Counted from the stretch's first letter, positions 29,600 to 43,499 are shown. The stretch: 64,000 nucleotides of DNA from Atrichornis clamosus (GCA_013400975.1 WBMZ01003468.1:186001-250000), one strand, 5' to 3'. Notes: a model not told the origin generated them from the letters alone. Made by a program: numbers and translations.

Positions 29600-29631
29600 G
29601 AAAATTAATTAGCAAGAATCAATTAATTTTC
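29600..29631. repeat. Perfect inverted repeat with homeodomain-type cores
   Basis: The arms GAAAATTAATT and AATTAATTTTC are exact reverse complements (11 bases) separated by 10 bases. Each arm carries an ATTAAT core of the kind bound by homeodomain proteins. It may be a paired protein-binding site, or a chance hairpin in AT-rich DNA. Confidence 0.7.
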
Positions 29632-30514
29632 TTATTATGGACTTTAAAAAAAAAATCATATTTTGCTATCATTATTCACCTAAAACGATCACTGACACCA
29701 CTGGAAATGTAGACTCTAAAAGGGTAAAACCTCAAGGACTAAGTTCAATATGCTCATGTTTTGTTGGAAGTACCTTTTCATATAGATGCCAACACACACC
29801 TATCAAATATTTGTATTCTTCATTAAACTAATGCCTTCCTGCACCATAAACAAGATGGTACGAAATATAGGTGTGTTCCCATGTCCTCCTATTGAGGTAG
29901 GTGATATCAAAATAAATTTGCAACCATATCATTATATCAATCTCCAGTATTACTGCATCAGTACTATAACCATAATTAACTAGCTGCAGGTCAAATTTCT
30001 AATAAATCTTTAGAAATTAAATGTATAATTTGTCAAAACCACATGTCTTCATAAATTGATTATTCAGAATTTAGAAGCTTTTTAATTAGGAAGAAATTTA
30101 TGCAATACCATGTGTAATAATTACGAATCAGCTCTTCTGTGATATTTTTGTACATCAGCAAAAATTAAAACATTGGAAAACATTACCAGGTCATTGCAGT
30201 ATTTCAATGTCAAAAGAAACACATAGTTTAAATGTAGAGGTTAAAGATATGTTCCCGTATCTTTTACATCTTATATAGCTTTATGATCTCAGAACTGGAA
30301 TCATTAACCAAATACAAAATCAATGAGAAAGAGATCTAATCTGATCGTTTTCAAGCACAGAGTCACTAAAAATGATTTATGCCATTGTAACACTTTTTTT
30401 CCAGGGTCCTATAGTTTTACTAAACAGTATATATTCTAAGTCAAACTTCCATTTTATGCTACGCTAAACAGTATTTCGCCTCCCTCAACCCTTCCAGCTA
30501 AAATCCTGAAAGAG

Positions 30515-30535
30515 TTTAAAGTTTAAAACTTTAAA
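30515..30535. repeat. Short AT palindrome
   Basis: TTTAAAG and CTTTAAA form 7-base arms around a 7-base spacer that is itself nearly palindromic. Probably incidental. Confidence 0.6.
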
Positions 30536-33500
30536 AGCATCACCTTTTGTAAGAAGCAGCAAGATGAGGGGTACGACCCTGGCTGCCAAACAGAAAACTA
30601 GAGAAAAAGAAAGTTAAGTGATATTCGTTCACGGCACACAAGAAGCAAAAATTGTACCCCAGCTTCCCTGCTCTCCCCTCCTGTGCTTTCACCACGGGCC
30701 TATTCAAACTCTGCACCCCCACAAGGGCTCTGGGTACTTCTATCAACATTTCATAGGAGAAGATTTTTTTTGACAGAGAACACAAAAGCTGCTTTGTGTG
30801 AAGTCTGGACACTTTTTCTACCTAATAAAAACATGAATAGAAGTGGGACCTCAGCAAGCATATGGCAGAAAGTCTGGACTAACTGAAAAAAAGGGGCCTA
30901 GAAGAGTTTGCTCTCTGTCATTCCCCACCATGTTTACTGTTGAATGTATATGGTGTAAATAAGGAGTATGCAGAGCGGGCCATAATGGAACATTGTTTAT
31001 GTGCACATCCTGGCAAATGCATATACAGCACGGAGACTATTTCCAAGCAGAACATAAACACAAAGGGGGAGTGATGACAAACAAGTATTCCACGGCAAGA
31101 AAAATGTTATTCCATATACAAACCAAACAAACTAAAGTGGTTTCTCCCCTGCTAGGATCCAACTGGCAGCTCTCAGCTGCACACACTATGTAGCTGTTAA
31201 AGAAATGAGAGACATTCCAGGCTTACTGGTTGGCTTTCTTTTTCTTAAGCGACCTTATTATGCTCCCAATATTAAAAAGAAAAACACGGTTACTATTTTA
31301 TTTTACTCTCTTGCAAAAACACAACAAAACAAAACAGCCCTTTCTTTCAGCCTGAATAAGAGCTGGGGAGATAGAGCTGATGCCAAGAAAACACCATAAG
31401 GAATTAAGTCACTGCTTTTTTATTTCGAGTTCCCACTGAAAGATACAGAGATGGTTCTTTCTTCTGCAAGTCTCTCCAACAAACCTATTACACGGCTTTA
31501 GCAAGTGACACCAGTGTGACAGTAACTTAGAGGTTTCATGCTCCTGGCAGAAATTTCTTCCTTTTAATCATTTCTCATAAAAAGGAAGAGGGTTTAGAAA
31601 ACTCAAGTTCCTGCAATTTCAAGACAGCAAATCAGTGGATGAACCTTTTTGTGTGTGTGCTTACTTCTGGAGAACAGAATACAGTGCTTTGACAGCTGCT
31701 ATGTAAATAAATGGGTGTGATTTTATTCCTTTAAAACTAACTTCAAACACGTACCCAACTAAAGGAGGAAGAAAAGATGACAAGTAGGAAAACAGACAGT
31801 AGAGTGACAAGAACCACAGAAGTCAACTGATAAAGCAGAATTTTTTAAATAATTAATAGGCCTCTTTAGGATATTAGACACTAGACGCTAGCAGCTTTAG
31901 TAGGAGATCATAGGAGGTCCAGAACAAAAATACTTTGTGATGTCCTTCACAGACATGTAGAGTCAGCCTCTGATTTTAGACTATTTTAACATACTCAGTG
32001 TGCCTCACTTTCTCCAAAGCTCTAGAAATGGACTCAACAAAGCATGAAATACAAGTTCAGAACTGGGAGCTGCACCTGCACATAAGATTTCTGCTAGTCT
32101 GTCGAAACCAGGATCCAAATGTCCCATGCTCTGCCTTTATGAAGTCTTGGGACTTGGATGCATCACTCACTGGGAAGTGATAGAGCCCATGCTGGGAATA
32201 CTTGTAGCACCTTTACAATATATAGACACACCTTTATGGAATTACTCCTTGATTTTCCTTTTTAAATGTATCAGTTCTATTGTACAAGACCAAAAGAACC
32301 CTCACAAAGCCTCTCAGCGGTCACTGGTTTAACATTAATACTTTTCAAATAACATGACACTTTAGAATTCAAAGGAGGCTTATTTAATTTTTTTTTTTAA
32401 TTACCCTTGAACGCACACCCACCTCATCCCAACATGACCTTACGCACGCCCACTGCTTGGGTTTCTGCTCAGCTGTTTGCAGATTTGGACAGAGCCTTCA
32501 CTGTGCTTCACAGAACAACACACCTCTCGTAAGTACCCTTGGCTGCATGGACCACTTACCGCACAGTGACAGGGAGGGTGCACACAAATGCCAAGTGCAA
32601 GCTCACATGCTCTTGCCTCATTACAGAAGGTATTTTTGGTGGCTGAAAACCTCCTGCCTATTAGAGTTGTTGGCTGTAGGAAGAGAAGTTGTGTGATGTG
32701 CGCTACACTGGGCAACCATATGGCAAAGGGGAGGATGTGTGATGGCTGTTGCAAAGCCGAGTCACAGTGGATGCTCTGATGATTTTAAATAAACGGGAGT
32801 TTGGTAAGACTCCACATCTTATCCCTTACTCTTAAAGAAAGGTATTAAAGTATGGGAAGAATCTTAAAACAATTGTCCAACGTATAAAATTCACAGTGAG
32901 ATTTAAAGAAACCTTTTTATTCTCTTCATCTAAGTTTCACCATTCAAGCAAGCAACTCAGTTTTCATTTGAGAAGTTTTCAGCTCTAAGGACTCAGAAGA
33001 ATGGCCTACAAACACGACCAGACCGGCATGCTGAAAGGCTGGGAAGCTGAAGCATAGCGAAAAAGTACTCTAAATTACTATCACTAAGTCTTTTATTTTG
33101 TATGTCAGTATTATGATTTATTTTACGTTTGTGGTTGGTAACACTGAGTAATCCAGGTATGCTGAACTGAATTCAGGACCTGCAAAAGAGGCAAAAAAGG
33201 TGCTGAAAAGGTACTGTGAAAACCTGAAAAGTCTGAGATCAGCTTTGTATCCCTTACTAACCGTTGTCCGAGTTGTGCAATCTTGTACATTGTTGTTTAC
33301 TAGACAACTACATAAAAACTTGTATTCTTTATATACTCCTCCCATCCCCCCTTTAAATTAAAATTGAGTTGTTATTTTAACCCTACTCAAGTATGTAATA
33401 TAGTGATGATTGTAAATCTTTATGATCACAAAATCCCTCTGATTTATCCCTCAGTTTACTAGCTTTAACAAACATAATCCTAAGAACAACACAGAGGAAG

Positions 33501-36500
33501 ATCTTACAGGCCTTCAAATGGTGGAGAGGGAGCAGGGAATGACTATATAAGTAAAGCTACAGCTTCAGGGCTCATGACTTTCCTGTTGGGAGGCTTTCTG
33601 AATGCTGCTAATAAGGTTCTGCCAGTGGAACCAGAAGAATATCTTCATAAAAAAAGGCCTTCAGTGTGGGAAGAGACAATTTTCCAGAAAATGTTTAATA
33701 AAAACTTAATAGATGTGGGACCTGAATCTAACAATAGACATAAGTATGTCTAAATACATAGGAAAACATGAATATTATTAAAGGTGGCAAGCCTGTCCTG
33801 CCTGCCCCCCCCTTCTATATCTGTAGTCACGAACATGAGCATGTTCAAAGCTTATGTGAAGATACCAGACCTAGCTCTCCACTATTAGTGACCATATGGC
33901 AACAGCCAGTTAAACATAGGAAAAAAAAAATCTTTTTTTTTTCTGTTAGGTATTTCATGCTGTCACGAACCGAGGAAAATACATGGATATTTAAGTCTGC
34001 AAAGCAAAGCAAAGTACACCCGCTTTGTCTATCAGCCTTGGTCTTAGTCAAGATGCCGCATGCACCACCCTGCATCACAACTGACCCTCTGAACATTTTG
34101 GGAATCTGTATCAAAACAACATTTTAGCACAAACTCTCCTGCGTTAATTCCGGAGGGTCTACGCACAGGACTGGCAATTCCTCTTGACTGTACCTACACT
34201 CATAAATACAACAGGCCAGAGCTCAGTTGGAGCCCTGAGGCTCAGCTTGCATTCAAAGCATCTCCCACTGCCTTGCAGCATAGGCTTGGGGATAACTATG
34301 GAGATGGTTCTTCGCTAAGCTGACCCCTGATCCACGCCTGGCACTGCCTGGGAGCAGCGGCCTGCGTGCCAACTGTCAGTACGGACAACTCACAGGACAC
34401 GACCTCGGCCCATGCCCTGACCCCGCTTGTTTTTCTGATAGCCTTTGAGCCTCTGCAGTCCACTCTAACCAGCAATGCCGGGAGGAACCAAGCACGTCTA
34501 AGAGCTTCCTACGGCTTTTGCTGACTCTCAGGGCAGTTCAATACACTGTAGCGGAGACATGTGAGTAGGTGTGAGACTTCAAGCTCACGTTCCTGAAAGC
34601 AGGAATGCAACAGGCACTGTCTTTTCAAGGATCATTGCTAGCAGAGGGCTGGAGTCCTTCCATGAGTGCTCTTTGCTGTCTCTGGAGCTGCCTGGTTTGA
34701 GGAAGAACTGCCTCCACCTGGCTGGCACTACTTATGCAGCATTTTTATACTCTCACTGGACCCACACAAGAAATCTGATAAATTACCTTCAGCACCCATC
34801 CAAAAACTCTGGAAACTTCCAGTTGCCTCACCTGCTTGCCCACCTTGGGTACTCACATACCTTATGTAACATCCTCTGACTAAAAACACAGCATTTTTAT
34901 GGGTTTTGTACTGCCTAATATTTAAGCATAAATACAGTAAGTCAGTGCCTTCAGTGACGTCATCCTCCTCTTGAGCTGAGATATCGAGACAGATCTGATG
35001 AAAGAGATCTCTTTATTTTTCTCGCCTGCATGCATCACCCAAATGGGCTCGGCTTAGGTAGGAGTCATGCAATGCCTCTTTTGAAGACATTCTGAAAGCG
35101 TAAAAAATTAAGAAAATAACCCTTGAACACACCAGGAGGATAGTTTCTCACATGGGAATTCTGGTCACCTATTTGGAATTTAAGTGCAACCTCAGCATGT
35201 CTCTTAATGCCCCCACTGTCACGTGAAACTGGAGGTGAGCTTACTGATCACATACATTCCATGAGTACAAAGAAGCTTTTACAGGTTTCTTATTAGCGAG
35301 AAGAAGAAGCATCATCCTCATTTGTAAAAATTGCTGTGCTTCCCCTAAGTGTAAAATTTGGTGTTGAGACAACCCAGATGCCCAAGCTTATAACATGAAC
35401 AACAAATTCCCTTCTGGGAAGGCCCTACCCTATCTTCTCTCATTAGTTTGGTCCCAATTCTCTCTAATCATTAGCTAGTCATAGCCAGCATTACCCTTGC
35501 CCCCGTCTAGCTAGAAGAACTTTAGTCAGAAAGGCAACCTTTTTAGTGTGTCTAGTATGTGCTCCTTACCAGATGACCACTGTCAAGATGGAGACAGGAC
35601 CACTTCCAGGATAAGGCCACTTAGCCAAGCTGCCAGAAGGGAAGGGACACACTCCTTATCAGGTGCCATGAAGGCCAACCTCGCAGCCAAGGAGCCAAGG
35701 CCAGCCAGTCCTTGCCTTTTATCCCTCAGGGACAAGGCAGAGCATAGTGCAGCACCACGGACTTCTGTAGAACTGGGCACTATGCCCAAGGGCAAGGAAT
35801 CCTTTCAGCGATCTCACTCATAAGTAGGAACCACTGGAAAGCCAACTTCAGCACAAACCTGATGTTCAGAGAGGAAGAAGCTGGCACAACGAGATATGAG
35901 TGTGTAGCTTTAAGGATGACTTTTAACAGCAAAATCTCTAGAGCTTAACCTGTCAGAGGCACAGTGCTACTGCAGCTTCCTTATCTTCAGCAGGGTTTGC
36001 TCATGCTCAGCACATTAAAATGAGACCACCTGTTAGTGAACAAGACTGATGGCAAATACTTTATCACTAAAGAGAATCATTTAAAATCAGACAGTTCTGG
36101 AGGTTGACAATCTAGGCTTGAATACCCTCCTGAGCTAATCATGCTGCTCCTAGGGCAAAAACTATGAAAGAAATATGACACTTAAGCACAACATTGACAT
36201 ATTTTGCTAAGGAATAAGATTGAGATATTGAGCTTTTTATAAGCATTTCTGTGAACTCAATTCTGATCTCAAAATATATAATCTGTCAGGTCTACATGAC
36301 ATTTCCATTGCTGATAAACTATGTTCAAATATATCAGGTAGAGGATGACCTGCTTGTTTACAGTCCTAATTGTCAATTTTAATGGATGGCTAGTAATAAA
36401 ATTGGCAATCCTGTGTTAGGGAAAAAGAACATAGACAGAATTATATGAGCAAAATAGATATACTTTTAAAAACATTTTCCATAGCTATTTATGTTTTAAA

Positions 36501-39071
36501 TTCATGCTTTCAAAGCCAAGTGAATGCCACAGGAGTGAAAGATTTAGCAGTTGTGGGTTTTCTGCAGTTATTTTTAAGAGTTAGGGCTACTGAGATTGCT
36601 CAGTCTATAGAGAAGTCAGTATTGTTTGAAAAGTGGATGGATAAACATCTTTACTGCCACAGCAAACAAAACCTGATACTGATTTTTCTTATCCATACTG
36701 TAGATGTCATGTCAAGCTACACAGATGTAAATCCACTGGAAATAATAGTTACTCTGAATTATTGCTGGTCAAATACAGCAGAATTTGGCCTGACATAAAG
36801 GCAAAAGAACAACTCTGCAATTGCATATATGAAAGAAAATAGTAACATAATATATTCTTTGCTTAAGAACCCTATGAAATATTTAAATACTCACATAAAC
36901 TAGTTTTCCTATGAAAAGTTTGTTGCAGAATTTCCAGGACCACAAACATTCTGAGAGTAGGCTTTCAGGTAGTGTGATGTAGTATCAATATGAATTTGGG
37001 CCAAACATTAAAGCTAAGATAAATATCTTTTCATGTGCCAAGTATTCATGGTTCACAGACACGCTGATAATGACTGAGTCAGGCAGGACAGATCCACTCC
37101 AGCAGTGGATTTCAGGGATGCAACCCCTGCTTGCGTCAGATCAAGGTAACTATGCTGCTGATCCACAATCACAACAAGAAAAGCTGAGGGTCTCCAGAAA
37201 TACTCACTCTTATAAAAGTGGAAACAGAGTAGCAAGGTTTGGCTAGTAACTTGGGCTAGACGGATCCTATTATTAGCATAATTTTTTTCATGAGATCTTA
37301 ACAATACAAAAAAGCAGTATCAACTCACGAAATACAGGGCAGCCTTAGAAATTAAGAGGAAGGGCAGAAATCACATTTGAGCCAGAGGAGAATAAGTACC
37401 ATAAGAAGTAATGTTTTTTGTTGTTTTGGACAGCTTTATTTATACACAGGATGAAAAAACACTGCAGTAAGTTTTAACACAAATGGTTTTTTAAGGTGAT
37501 CTCTATCTACTACAAAAGTAATACATTTCCATTATCAGTCTTAAATCTTTCCTGAGAGTCTGCAGACCAAAGTAAGTTTCTAATCTCTGCCACTGTCTAC
37601 AGGACCCATTCAAAAAGAAACCCTCAAAGCTCAGGCTCCTTAAATCAACTCCATTTGGTGCAAGGCTGGGTTTCCTGCTTGTTTGCTTTCGGCCTTCCTG
37701 CATATTGGTTCAGGACTTAGGGCGAACTCAGCTGCAGAGATAATGCAAAATCAGAACGATTCTTTTCCTCTGGCTGCCAAGGAAATCCCTGCTTTAGATT
37801 AGAAAATAACTAATGATTGTGTGTCCCTGTATGCTTTGGAGTAGGGCCCCTTATTTTATCTACATGGCAGCTACCTGTCAACGTGTGGTGCTTGGAGTAG
37901 CGCACTGGGAGTTCATACACACCAAGACTATCTAAACAGACCATTAAGTGCTAGTAAAGTAACACATGTGAACGACAGGTCAATAAATTTTAAACAACTT
38001 ATGTTCACTGCAAAGACCTGGCTGTTTCAGACAAACTGTGTTTACATAAAATCAATTTTTACAAGCATCTAAATAATTAGGGAATATACTGCAATAATAA
38101 TTATATTCCAAGTTCAATATAATAGTTTCAAACAAATTCAGCAAATATCTTGCTTGTTTACACAATTCCTCCCCAATCCCTTCCCAGGTCTGGCTTCTTA
38201 AATAACTACTCCTCCTTAGAGAAGATGTTCAAATTCCAGCTTCTGTCCAAATGAGAAAGAACTGTTACTTTTTATACTAATGTACCCCGAGACTCATCCC
38301 ACTTCATATATATGTGCCAAAATGACTGAGAGGTCAGTAATTCACAATTCTAACCTATGTTGTTATTTTAACCCTTCTAACAGTATTTGCCAATATTGGT
38401 TTAAACTCATACGATCTACCCAGAGCAATCTATTCATTAACAGAAAATTAGAATTATCAGAATTCAATTTTGGATCAAAAATTCCAAAGATTTGGATGAA
38501 ATGATAGCTGAGATCTCAACTTCCTGTTCTTTACACAGTATCAGCCTATTAATTTAAAAGCTGCATATGCATACTCAAATAAACATACACACATGCCACA
38601 TGTGCTCACACCCAATTGCAAGTAGATGGCAAATAAAAGAACCCAAATTTCACAATAAAGAATAAACTAAATGTTATCCATAGCTACAATGGCAAAGACA
38701 CTGGCAAACTGATTTACAGGGCTGAGTTTTCACTTCATTTTTGTTGCTTTTCAGCTACAGGCAAAAGAATTTAGCATGTTGTGAGTGCTATAAATTCACA
38801 TTTGCCACAAGAACCCATGATGCCATCTGTTCCCTAGAGCGTTTACATAAAGTATGCCAATGCAAACCATCTGCAAACTGTTCTTGCATGCGAATTCTTG
38901 TGATAATGCAATGTGGTACATTTGCAATTTCAAGCAAAGACCACTTGAGCTTCTTTGTAATTGCCATGCTTAACTCAGATGTTCTATAGAAACCTCTTTA
39001 GAGCTGGATTGCGGGGTATTTTGTCGGTGGTTTTGCTAAGTCCTTGATGTTAACTCTGCCATTGTTTTCAG

Positions 39072-39105
39072 GTTTCATTACTGCAAGATAAGGGCACACC
39101 TCAAG
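39072..39105 (+). other. Candidate 34-nt microexon, plus strand
   Basis: A good acceptor (CTGCCATTGTTTTCAG, with branch-like TTAAC upstream) and a strong donor (TCAAG then GTAAGG) enclose 34 nt. Two frames are open, one reading VSLLQDKGTPQ. As 34 is not a multiple of three, inclusion would shift frame, as some neural microexons and poison exons do. No gene context is known, so this may be a decoy. Confidence 0.2.
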
Positions 39106-40753
39106 GTAAGGGTGAAAGGAGGGAACACAGAGAAGTGGGACATCCTCCATCCCCTTGAGCTAAGGACTTTTAAACAAACGCTCAGCTTTTTGGAAACAAG
39201 AGAGTAAGACCTTTGCTACTTATATTAACCACTGGATTGTATGAACTGTAGGTCTGCAAAGCACTGTAATTCTTTCTACCCATTGTCGAATTATATCTCA
39301 GTTTCTCCTTTACACAGCTTTCATTTTTTTCTTCTTGCTATTTTAAAAAATTGATGAGAAACAAAATGCTTTTGAATGACATGCTGATATGCACTGATAT
39401 TCTGAGCAGCAGTGAAAAGTTTCTGAAATAGTAATGGTGGAAAAGGTACACACACGCACTACACTCCTCTGCAACAGCAGAAATCCCTGCAGATCCTCCA
39501 GCAGTTGAGGCCCTGGTTAACTCTTTGCTAAACAGATAAATTCTTGAGCCTCCAGACCATCTTCTACGTCTCTCCAGTTGCTACCTAAATTTTCAATAAC
39601 CATCTCTCTCCCGATACGGTGAATTCAAATGGAGGATTCCCTATCTTGCATTAACCCAGCTACTATGAGCAATCTGTGTGCATGTGTGTTCTGCTTCCTT
39701 TTCTGATTTGCTATAAAAAGGAGTGGCCAGTATCACCACTTAGTCATATTTCTTTACGTAATACAGTTTCATGTTTCTGCTGCTACCATACATAACATAA
39801 CTTCGCTCTTCCCTACTACTCAAACATGCCTTTAGTAAAAGCCACTCAGGAAAACAAAGATCTGGCGGAGCGCTGGGTGACACCCCTCAATTAGCCAGCC
39901 TGACACAAGCGGCACACCCGGGCTGCCGGCACTCCCCAGCTACAGCCCAGCTGACTCCAGTGCATTAGCTGATGGCTGAAGAGTGTATCACACTGACTAA
40001 AGAAACGATTAGCAATACTTAAAGAGATTCGATCAGCCTGTAATTTGGTTCAGTGTGCACTTGTGCTCTATGAAAATGACTGTCAGTCTGAATCTTCCCC
40101 ACTCTGTGAGTGCTACTACTGGGAAATTTCTCTGCCAGCTATCCCCATACAACAGCCTCCTAACTAAATCCTAGTAAAACTAGTTCTGAGATTTTAATTT
40201 CTATCACTCATTCATTCCAGACAATGTTAAACATTGCGAAGGGTGACATACGCAATATAATTAACTATGACTGAGAGTTTTCATTTGTTTACATGCAAAG
40301 GCCTTATTTTCCATTATCTCAGTTTTAGTAGAGGAAGAAGCAAGCAAGCTCTGACATATATGGTGCACCTCACATCTCTCCCAACATTTCTACCACCAGA
40401 GAATTCCAATTTTTAATGCTAACTCTGCCTTTCTTCAGGAAACCTGTTTCATAGCTCCCTCCTGAGCCTCTGGACACACCCCAGGCTGTTTTCCAGAGTG
40501 GGTTATGTCATGCTTTGTTGGGAGTTTTCAGCACGCTCAAAATTTATGCAAAAGAAGAAAAGAGATGATCAAAGTAGCAGGAATACCTGATCTTCTCTGC
40601 CTGTGATAGCTCACTTTCACTGAGCAAGCCCCAACAGCATCTGTCACTAACGCAATGGATTGTTTTGCTCAGACATCTGTGGGTCACATTATTTCACAAC
40701 AGGGCTGTAGCAAGAGGGGAAAGTAAAACTGAGGCAGGTTATTAATCACTTAC
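39106..40753. other. Non-coding stretch, no gene seen
   Basis: Mixed AT-rich DNA with a small CpG-bearing patch near 39.86-39.92 kb (GGCGGAGCGC, CACACCCGGGC). No open frame of note and no recognised repeat. Confidence 0.5.
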
Positions 40754-40814
40754 CGTTTCCTGAACGACATAGAGGAAATAATCAAGCAGTATAGTGGGTT
40801 ATAAAGGGAGATTC
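40754..40814 (-). other. Candidate 61-nt exon, minus strand
   Basis: The minus strand shows a strong acceptor (CGTATTTTTGTTTCTCAG) and a strong donor (AAACG then GTAAGTG) around 61 nt. One frame is open with two leading and two trailing bases (ISLYNPLYCLIISSM at its start); the others have stops. This is the best-matched acceptor and donor pair I found on the minus strand. It borders a stretch that reads like regulatory DNA. It may be an exon of a long non-coding transcript. Confidence 0.25.
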
Positions 40815-42959
40815 CTGAGAAACAAAAATACGCACTTCATTTAAGGCATTGCAGGAGGCCATGTGATAGAGGCGGATTCCGTTTGTGGAAATTTGGCTTT
40901 ATTTTATTTATGAGATTAAGTAACTGACAACAGCTGCCACATCTAAATGAGGGTATGATGGCATTCATCCAGCAACTGAGAAGAGCAGCGCTTCGGATTT
41001 ACAAGTCTTCTCCATTCATATCCAAAAAGCACAGGGTTTGTGTGGTGGAACAAGCCCAAAACTACTCTCAGTGATAATACACGACAAGGAACGGAGATCT
41101 GGAGGGAACTTGCCCCATATAAATTAATGCCAGCCTTAACAAGAGTAACTTTGACTCATCAATATATGCAGCTGTGTCCTCGCTAGGGAGTTTTTTGGCT
41201 ACATATGATTTTATACATCTGTCAGCTTTAAATCAGGGTTCCAAATATAGACTGCAGCACGACAGAACACTGTCAATTTGTCCCTTTCTCTTGGGCCTAT
41301 AAAGCACTAAATGGTCAGATTCATCAGTGAGGGCTCAAGTCCTGATCCTACCCACACCCCATAATCCTGTCAACCTCAGCAGTGCAAAATGGGAGTCAAA
41401 GAAAACAAAGCTGCACCCAATTTTTAAAGTATCTCCCCCAACCCCCTGCCCCAAATATCAATCTAGAGCAGACTGAAATTTTTTTTCACTTTTTCCCCTG
41501 CCATGCAAATGTGCAGCAGTTTCCTGCCCGTGAACAATGTGGAAAGTCAAAGGTACACAGCATCAGCAACAATGAACATGGAACTGAATTAGACCATTTT
41601 CTGAATCATCACTTCTTTGATGAATAAGGGAGATAAAACTCCCTTTGAAAAATTTTCTAAACTTACACTGTAATCACCAAAAACACAGCAGAGGTGGCTC
41701 ACACAGAAGGAGGGATATGGAGGCAGTGTTCTGTGGTTTTTAGCTGCACTAGGAGAACAAGGCTTAGGACAGATACTTTTGGTAATTTATACAAGGCATT
41801 TCTAATACTGACCTATTCTTCTGTTACATTTGCGGGACAACAAAGGCTTGCCCCTGTTTCTGCTCCTTCCATGAATTTCGAAAGGGAAAAGACAGTATTC
41901 AAAACCAGGACTGGCCATGCTGGCAGATGAAGATGTTGCTATAGCACCTTTGCAGTTCAATACCAAGTGAGTTAAATAAAAATAAAATTTAAAATTATCT
42001 AGTTTAAGCAGCATCAACCTACAGGTAATGGTGATTTTCACAACAACAAAAAAGCCTCACATTTCACGAATATTATTGTTATCAGTATTGATGGACCAAA
42101 CTTCTAGTAAATGCTAAAACTTTTAACATGAAACACTGCAATGCACGAAAAGCAACCCCCACACCCACACTGATTTTTTTTCTTCTTTTCTTGTATTACT
42201 GAGCTTTATATTTCAGTCTTTAGAAATAGCTCAGTCATCAAAGACTGTGACCCCCACGAGGGCGGTAATTGAGGCATGGATAGAGTTTCCCAGAGACTAA
42301 CAGCCCAGGGTAGTGAGGCTGTGCTGCCCTGCTACAGGGCTGCTGCCAGGAATACATCTATGACAAGACCTTTAGTCCCTAACCGTGATGGATACCAAGT
42401 TGCTACAGCAAATATTGCCCTGGATGACTGCCAAGGATTAATCTTTTGACAATTAGGAACTTGTTTCATTTCGCAGCATAAGGGAGGGTATGCCTTCGCT
42501 AACCTAATCTCAGTTTGAGAGATGTCAAGCATATTCTTCAATACGAAATTAAAAGACAGGCTGTTTTATCTTCAAAAGAAGTAACTGGAATATAGAAAAT
42601 CACTCTTAAATATATCCCTGGATACAGGATTAGACAAAGACTGGCTGTGTTTCACTGATTTGTACAGCTTTCAATATCCTCTTGAAAATCACAGTTCTAA
42701 AAAAATCAAATGACAGAATTTGGTAGAAATTGTATTATTTTGTGGTGATCACATTCTGTCCTTAGATGTACAAGCATGGGGCTTCAATTTGACAGCAAGC
42801 CTGCATAACCAGAAAGCCTTCATCTGAGCACAGAACCTGACCCACAGATGCAGGAAAACATCTATGTTTGATGTAGCAGATTTCTATCCTTTTAGAAGAG
42901 TAGCATCTGGACCTGAAAGTATTTTAACACACTGAGACTGATGCATTTGACATATTGTA
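40815..42959. other. Non-coding stretch with regulatory-looking patches
   Basis: About 40860-41080 carries E-box CAGCTG, AT-rich homeodomain-type cores and few simple repeats, the texture of a conserved non-coding element. That is an impression only, since no alignment was possible. The rest is AT-rich with short frames. Nothing else was recognised. Confidence 0.35.
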
Positions 42960-43290
42960 GTCTTGCCGAGTTCCTTCCTTTATTTGGAGATGATGAACTT
43001 GATAGCAGTCTGCATTACCAAGTGATTAATCAGTCACTTTTGCAAAGGTTATCTGTTAAAAATACATCTGATTAATTTGGTCCAATGACAGAAGAGGAGC
43101 TATAGATCCCTTACGGCTGACCCAGAGGCCATCACTGTATAACAATGGACAGGTTTCATTTATAACATGGTGAACACACCTGGAAATCTGCTTGTAATTA
43201 GAAAGTGATAATGAATCCATCTATCAAAAGGAAGTGGTTTGTCAGCAGTTCTGGATGCAAACCCTGATATTTACTGTAAATCCCTCTGGC
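42960..43290. promoter_or_regulatory. Possible enhancer-like element
   Basis: Within about 330 bases there are TAATCA/ATTAAT homeodomain-type sites (43022-43032 and 43070-43076), TTGCAAAGG, a CCAAT motif near 43082, and ATAACAATGGA, a near-consensus SOX site, at about 43138-43148. The density and absence of simple repeats suggest a transcription-factor binding cluster. Such motifs are frequent in AT-rich DNA, so this is a weak call. Confidence 0.25.
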
Positions 43291-43499
43291 TTTCCCTGGG
43301 GGGTATGATTCTAAATATGAGTCTTCAGCACCTCAAACAAGGGTCTTTTCAGGTTCCAGTTGTAAGGAAGAGATTTTTCTTTTTGGTCAATTCATGTTCT
43401 TGCTCTAACGGTGAGTAAAAGAGGCAAGTGATGAGTTACAGACATCAATCTTTTTCTTCAAACATTATTGTGTCCGTTTCAGCAGAGGAGAATGATGCT

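Larger units (their letters stand above)
29000..39071. other. Long AT-rich non-coding stretch, no gene seen
   Basis: Besides the inverted repeats at 29600-29631 and 30515-30535, I see a 10-base tandem duplication (CTATGAAGAT twice, 29541-29560). There are slightly GC-richer patches near 32.5, 34.3-34.9 and 35.55-35.8 kb whose 90-120-codon frames show no family likeness. The 33768-34127 frame crosses a T-rich acceptor-like tract at about 33945 but lacks a donor. No transposon was recognised in 10 kb, which is unusual for most amniotes but not for birds. Confidence 0.5.

Noticed and set aside
40730..40760. AAACTGAGGCAGGTTATTAA resembling a MIR SINE core
   Set aside because: The match is only about ten bases and does not extend either way.
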